A DNA stretch of 64,000 bases from the NCBI GenBank assembly GCA_052161605.1, contig CP197409.1. The stretch is one strand, 5' to 3'. Position numbers and translations under genes: made by a program. Below the pieces are notes generated by a model. It was not told the origin of the DNA, did no database searches, and was given only the letters and a program-made list of their open reading frames with translations. The DNA is from JBKCUI01 sp052161605 (GTDB lineage: Bacteria > Planctomycetota > Planctomycetia > Pirellulales > Pirellulaceae). How positions within the stretch are numbered: position 1 is the first letter of the stretch; every line of letters begins with the position of its first letter. This document shows, piece after piece, positions 61,203-64,000 of the stretch.

Positions 61203-62396
61203 TCAGCGAGCTGACGCTGCGGTGGAAATAGCCACCTCCCATTCCGAGGCAACGGTCGACCATTGATATCGATTCGCGACCTTGCGAGCTCCGCTAGTAA
61301 TACGTTGCTCCAACTGCGCATCGCCGTCGAGCTGCTTCAAAAACAGAGACAGCTCGGAAATGTCTTGCATCATAAACCCTGACTCGAGATGCTTTATGCA
61401 TTCCCCGACGGCGGGACTAAAGTTGGTCACAAAACACGGCAAACCAGCCGTCATAGCCTCAACTAGTGCTTGAGGAAAACCCTCGTATCGACTGGCCATC
61501 ACGAACGCTCGCGCTTGGCAATATTCACTCCAAACATCTGAGGTCCAGCCACACCACTGAACTCGATCCCCAATCTCCAATTCCTCTGCCAACCGTTTCA
61601 ACTCTGTTTCCAAAGGCCCTTTCCCAACGATCCGCAAAACCCAATGAGGCAATTGAGCTTGTGCGGCTTTCCATGCGTGCAGGATCCTGTCTATCTGCTT
61701 TTCAGGGGCCAAGCGACCAACGAATAGCAATCGGTTCGGCTCAGTGGAAACTGCTGCGCTTTGGTGAGTGTTTCCTTGGTCCAATGCCTCCAAGCTAGGA
61801 GACTCAATTGCCGATGGGATCGTGAGAAACGTGGCTGGCGTACTCTTTGGAAAGTATTCCTTTCGCAGGTAATCGCTAACATCTGCGGACTGAGACACTA
61901 CGACTTTCGCCCGGCAATAGACCCTACGGCGAATTCTCTCCCAGAACTTTGGCAAAGTTTGAAACCGAGGGTCACTTCTTTCCGAGATCAAGACGGGGTA
62001 CTGCTTTCCGAGAGCGAGCAAGACCAACGCGTTCGTCCGATCGCAAAAACTAACAACGACATCAGGTTGAAATCGGGCTGCGATCTTCTTGAGTCTTCGC
62101 ACACATTGAACATGGAAAATCAGCTTCGTCAGGATGTTGGCAGTTTCTGGGAGTGGATGCTCGTTGTCAAACAGAGAGAACCGCTCAACTCGCGCGTCCA
62201 ACGGATAGGCATCGCGTTCCTTTGAAGAAATCGTAACAAGAGCCAGTTCGGGAATTGTGGAATTGCGAGCCAAATGATTGGCCAAGCAAGCCATTTGGCG
62301 CTCCGAACCTCCCCCTTCGAGGGCATGAATCACCAATAAAATACGTCGACCGGCCAGGCAATCCGAAAAACGATTAGGTTCAGTCTGGTTACTCAA
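61203..62396 (-). CDS. Glycosyltransferase family 4 protein
   Basis: The 397-residue protein has the GT-B fold of GT4 enzymes: an N-terminal donor-side start RILLVIHALEGGGSERQMACLA (core HALEGGGSERQ), the middle LFVGRLAPEKQIDRILHAW and the Ex7E motif in SRYEGFPQALVEAMTAGLPC. GT4 enzymes transfer a sugar from a nucleotide donor in cell-wall or exopolysaccharide synthesis. It lacks transmembrane segments, so it is cytoplasmic or membrane-associated. It converges with the gene at 58966 across a repeat-filled gap and is divergent from the YmdB-like gene. The sugar and acceptor are unknown. Confidence 0.88.
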   Translation of the reverse strand: MSNQTEPNRFSDCLAGRRILLVIHALEGGGSERQMACLANHLARNSTIPELALVTISSKERDAYPLDARVERFSLFDNEHPLPETANILTKLIFHVQCVRRLKKIAARFQPDVVVSFCDRTNALVLLALGKQYPVLISERSDPRFQTLPKFWERIRRRVYCRAKVVVSQSADVSDYLRKEYFPKSTPATFLTIPSAIESPSLEALDQGNTHQSAAVSTEPNRLLFVGRLAPEKQIDRILHAWKAAQAQLPHWVLRIVGKGPLETELKRLAEELEIGDRVQWCGWTSDVWSEYCQARAFVMASRYEGFPQALVEAMTAGLPCFVTNFSPAVGECIKHLESGFMMQDISELSLFLKQLDGDAQLEQRITSGARKVANRYQWSTVASEWEVAISTAASAR

Positions 62397-62534
62397 TCGG
62401 TCGGCTCGTCTGGCGGTAAAAAAAAGGTAAACTACGTTTGCTTAAGTCGGGATGAGCCTCGGTCGCCCCTTTCCGTCGCCCCTTAATGTAACAACTATTT
62501 CTCCTCTCTAACATGATAGATCGATCATCCTTGT

Positions 62535-63389
62535 ATGGAAGCATCCGTGAGCAAGCGTTGGCCCGACAAACCTGACCAGCCCGAAGGGACAGTTCGTATC
62601 ATTATGGTAGGAGACATTGTCGGGAAACCGGGAATGGAAATCGCTTGCCACGCTTTTCCGAAACTCCGAGCGCGTGCCGGAGTGGATGTTATTATTGCCA
62701 ACGCGGAGAATGCGGCCGATGGGGCGGGCTTGACTATGGCCCAGTTCAAACGATTAGTAGAAGCCGGTGTCGATGCGATTACGCTCGGCGATCACATATA
62801 TAAAAAGAAAGAGATTGCAACCGCCCTCAAGGAGCAATCAAACATCGTAAAGCCAGCCAACTTCCCCGCAACAGCCCCCGGTCGAGATCATTGCATCGTG
62901 CGGGCCCGCTGCGGCGTGGATATCGCGGTGATCAGCTTGTTGGGACGAGTCTTTATGCGTCCGGTGGATTGCCCCTTTGCGGCGGTCGATCGTGTCCTAG
63001 CTCAGATTCCGGATACTTGCAAAATCCGAATCTGCGACCTACACGCCGAGGCGACCAGCGATAAACAGACGATGGGACGCTATCTGGATGGACGCGTCAG
63101 TGCGTTGCTTGGGACTCACACCCATGTTCCGACTGCGGATGAATGCATCCTACCCAAAGGAACTGCGTTTCAATGCGATGTGGGAATGACCGGCCCTCAC
63201 GAGAGCATCATAGGTCGCTCCATCGATCCTGTTCTCAACACCACACTGTCCTTTGATCCCAACTCTTTTCACGTCGCCACCGAGGATGTTCGCCTAAGTG
63301 GAACTATAGTGGATATCGATCCCACAACGGGGTTAGCCCTCCAAATCGCACGCCTGCAACTAAAAAAACTAGAACTGGAATCGCTGTAA
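62535..63389 (+). CDS. YmdB-family metallophosphoesterase (TIGR00282-type)
   Basis: The 284-residue protein has the metallophosphoesterase signature of the YmdB group: MVGDIVGKPG (first metal Asp, about 25-34), ANAENAADGAG (metal Glu/Asn), LGDHIYKKKEI, HAEATSDKQTMG and GTHTHVPTADE near the end, followed by DVGMTGP. YmdB-type enzymes hydrolyse 2',3'-cyclic nucleotides, and a Bacillus member affects biofilm and spore formation. A GDH replaces the common GNH in one position, so metal binding may differ slightly. It is followed within two bases by the hydantoinase-like gene, so both should be co-transcribed. Confidence 0.88.
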   Translation: MEASVSKRWPDKPDQPEGTVRIIMVGDIVGKPGMEIACHAFPKLRARAGVDVIIANAENAADGAGLTMAQFKRLVEAGVDAITLGDHIYKKKEIATALKEQSNIVKPANFPATAPGRDHCIVRARCGVDIAVISLLGRVFMRPVDCPFAAVDRVLAQIPDTCKIRICDLHAEATSDKQTMGRYLDGRVSALLGTHTHVPTADECILPKGTAFQCDVGMTGPHESIIGRSIDPVLNTTLSFDPNSFHVATEDVRLSGTIVDIDPTTGLALQIARLQLKKLELESL

Positions 63390-63390
63390 G

Positions 63391-64000
63391 GTGAGTGATC
63401 GCGAACAAATAAAAGAACCCGAGGCCCGAGACCTATCGCCTTGGATCGGACTCGATATCGGTGGAGCCAACATCAAAGCAGCTCACACCAACGGCTGGTC
63501 CAACCACTGCGTATTTCCGATGTGGAAGCAACCAAATTTGCTCGCCGCAGCTCTGGCCGAACTCTTGGAACGCGCACCTCCATTCTCTGGTATTGCGGTG
63601 ACCATGACGGGCGAGTTAGCCGATTGCTTTCCAACGAGAGCTGTGGGAGTCGCCTCGATTCTCGATCAAGTGACCACGATACTTCCGGCTCAATTAGTCC
63701 GTGTTTATTCCGTGCAAGGAACCTGGCTAACCGTAGGAGCTGCAGCTCGATCGCCATGGACCGTAGCGGCATCCAATTGGGTTGCCTTAGCCAATTTTTT
63801 AGCAAGCCGATTCGCCGAAGGCAGAAGCTTGCTCGTCGATATAGGCTCCACCACAACCGATATCATCCCGATTTCCGATGGGCGAATCGCGGTTGAAGCC
63901 ACAACCGATTCGCAGCGTATGCAATGTGGAGCATTGGTTTACACCGGAGTTGAACGATCCAATGTCGCTGCGATCTCCAGGACGGTCCCCTTATTCGGTT
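63391..64000 (+). CDS. Hydantoinase/oxoprolinase-like (MfnF/H4MPT-linked C1 pathway) protein, 3' end outside window
   Basis: The frame from the GTG at 63391 runs open to the window edge. It encodes LGLDIGGANIKAA-type phosphate-binding sequence near the start (GLDIGGANIK), DIGSTTTDIIP (second ATP-binding strand-turn) and the phrase TGVERSNVAA. This is the ASKHA/hydantoinase-A type fold of the family annotated as a putative tetrahydromethanopterin-linked C1 transfer protein, with MfnF of methanofuran synthesis as the characterised relative. Planctomycetes carry such C1 genes, so a methanofuran-biosynthesis role is plausible. About the first 200 residues are visible. The start is two bases after the stop of the YmdB gene. 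Confidence 0.72.
   Translation, partial: MSDREQIKEPEARDLSPWIGLDIGGANIKAAHTNGWSNHCVFPMWKQPNLLAAALAELLERAPPFSGIAVTMTGELADCFPTRAVGVASILDQVTTILPAQLVRVYSVQGTWLTVGAAARSPWTVAASNWVALANFLASRFAEGRSLLVDIGSTTTDIIPISDGRIAVEATTDSQRMQCGALVYTGVERSNVAAISRTVPLFG

Overview
The window looks like a chromosomal segment of a planctomycete, most likely from the Pirellulaceae. This is inferred from gene content. It carries an overlapping ECF sigma factor and transmembrane Ser/Thr kinase pair, a tetrahydromethanopterin/methanofuran-type C1 gene at the right edge, cyanobacterial-style sucrose synthesis genes, several large secreted proteins of unknown family, and many perfect intergenic palindromes. No rRNA gene, tRNA, CRISPR array, transposase or phage gene was recognised.

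Layout. 1-3185 (+): a hypothetical protein, a bifunctional-nuclease-family (DUF151) protein and an HSP90-family chaperone that starts on the stop codon of the gene before it. 3193-4647 (-): a di-haem c-type cytochrome. 4842-22545 (-): the main accessory locus, a tightly packed seven-gene biosynthetic and export operon. In transcription order it encodes a 2117-residue type I polyketide synthase (KS-AT-DH-degenerate ER-KR-ACP), a free-standing alpha-oxoamine synthase, a MECR-type enoyl-thioester reductase, a fusion of a metallo-beta-lactamase-fold hydrolase with an RND membrane-fusion protein, an RND permease, a carotenoid-isomerase-like FAD oxidoreductase and a TolC/NodT-type outer-membrane lipoprotein. 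The simplest reading is that the synthase and the trans-acting enoyl reductase build an acyl chain, the oxoamine synthase releases it by decarboxylative condensation with an amino acid as an alpha-aminoketone, and the dedicated pump exports it. The product is unknown.

22970-25739: small secreted or membrane proteins of unknown function. 26088-30236: an SDR dehydrogenase facing a likely sialic-acid operon (kelch mutarotase, MFS transporter, N-acetylneuraminate-lyase-type aldolase). 31111-36798: an NTF2-like secreted protein, an Arg-Pro-Gly-repeat secreted protein and a large SDR/DUF2867/membrane protein. 37300-43136: a sucrose cluster (sucrose-phosphate synthase with a HAD domain, amylosucrase-like GH13, a free-standing FtsH-like peptidase, and a divergent sucrose-phosphatase-like HAD protein).

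43154-48078 (-): a second small biosynthetic cluster made of an EctB-like diaminobutyrate aminotransferase, an adenylation-carrier-pseudohydrolase protein and an alpha/beta hydrolase. The two hydrolases resemble the pair found in exosortase-A loci. 48214-51148 (-): the ECF sigma factor and sensor kinase. 51191-55827: two divergent secreted proteins. 56027-58825: pyruvate phosphate dikinase. 58966-64000: a membrane protein of unknown function, a MITE-like repeat, a GT4 glycosyltransferase, a YmdB-type phosphodiesterase and the start of a hydantoinase/MfnF-like gene cut by the window edge.
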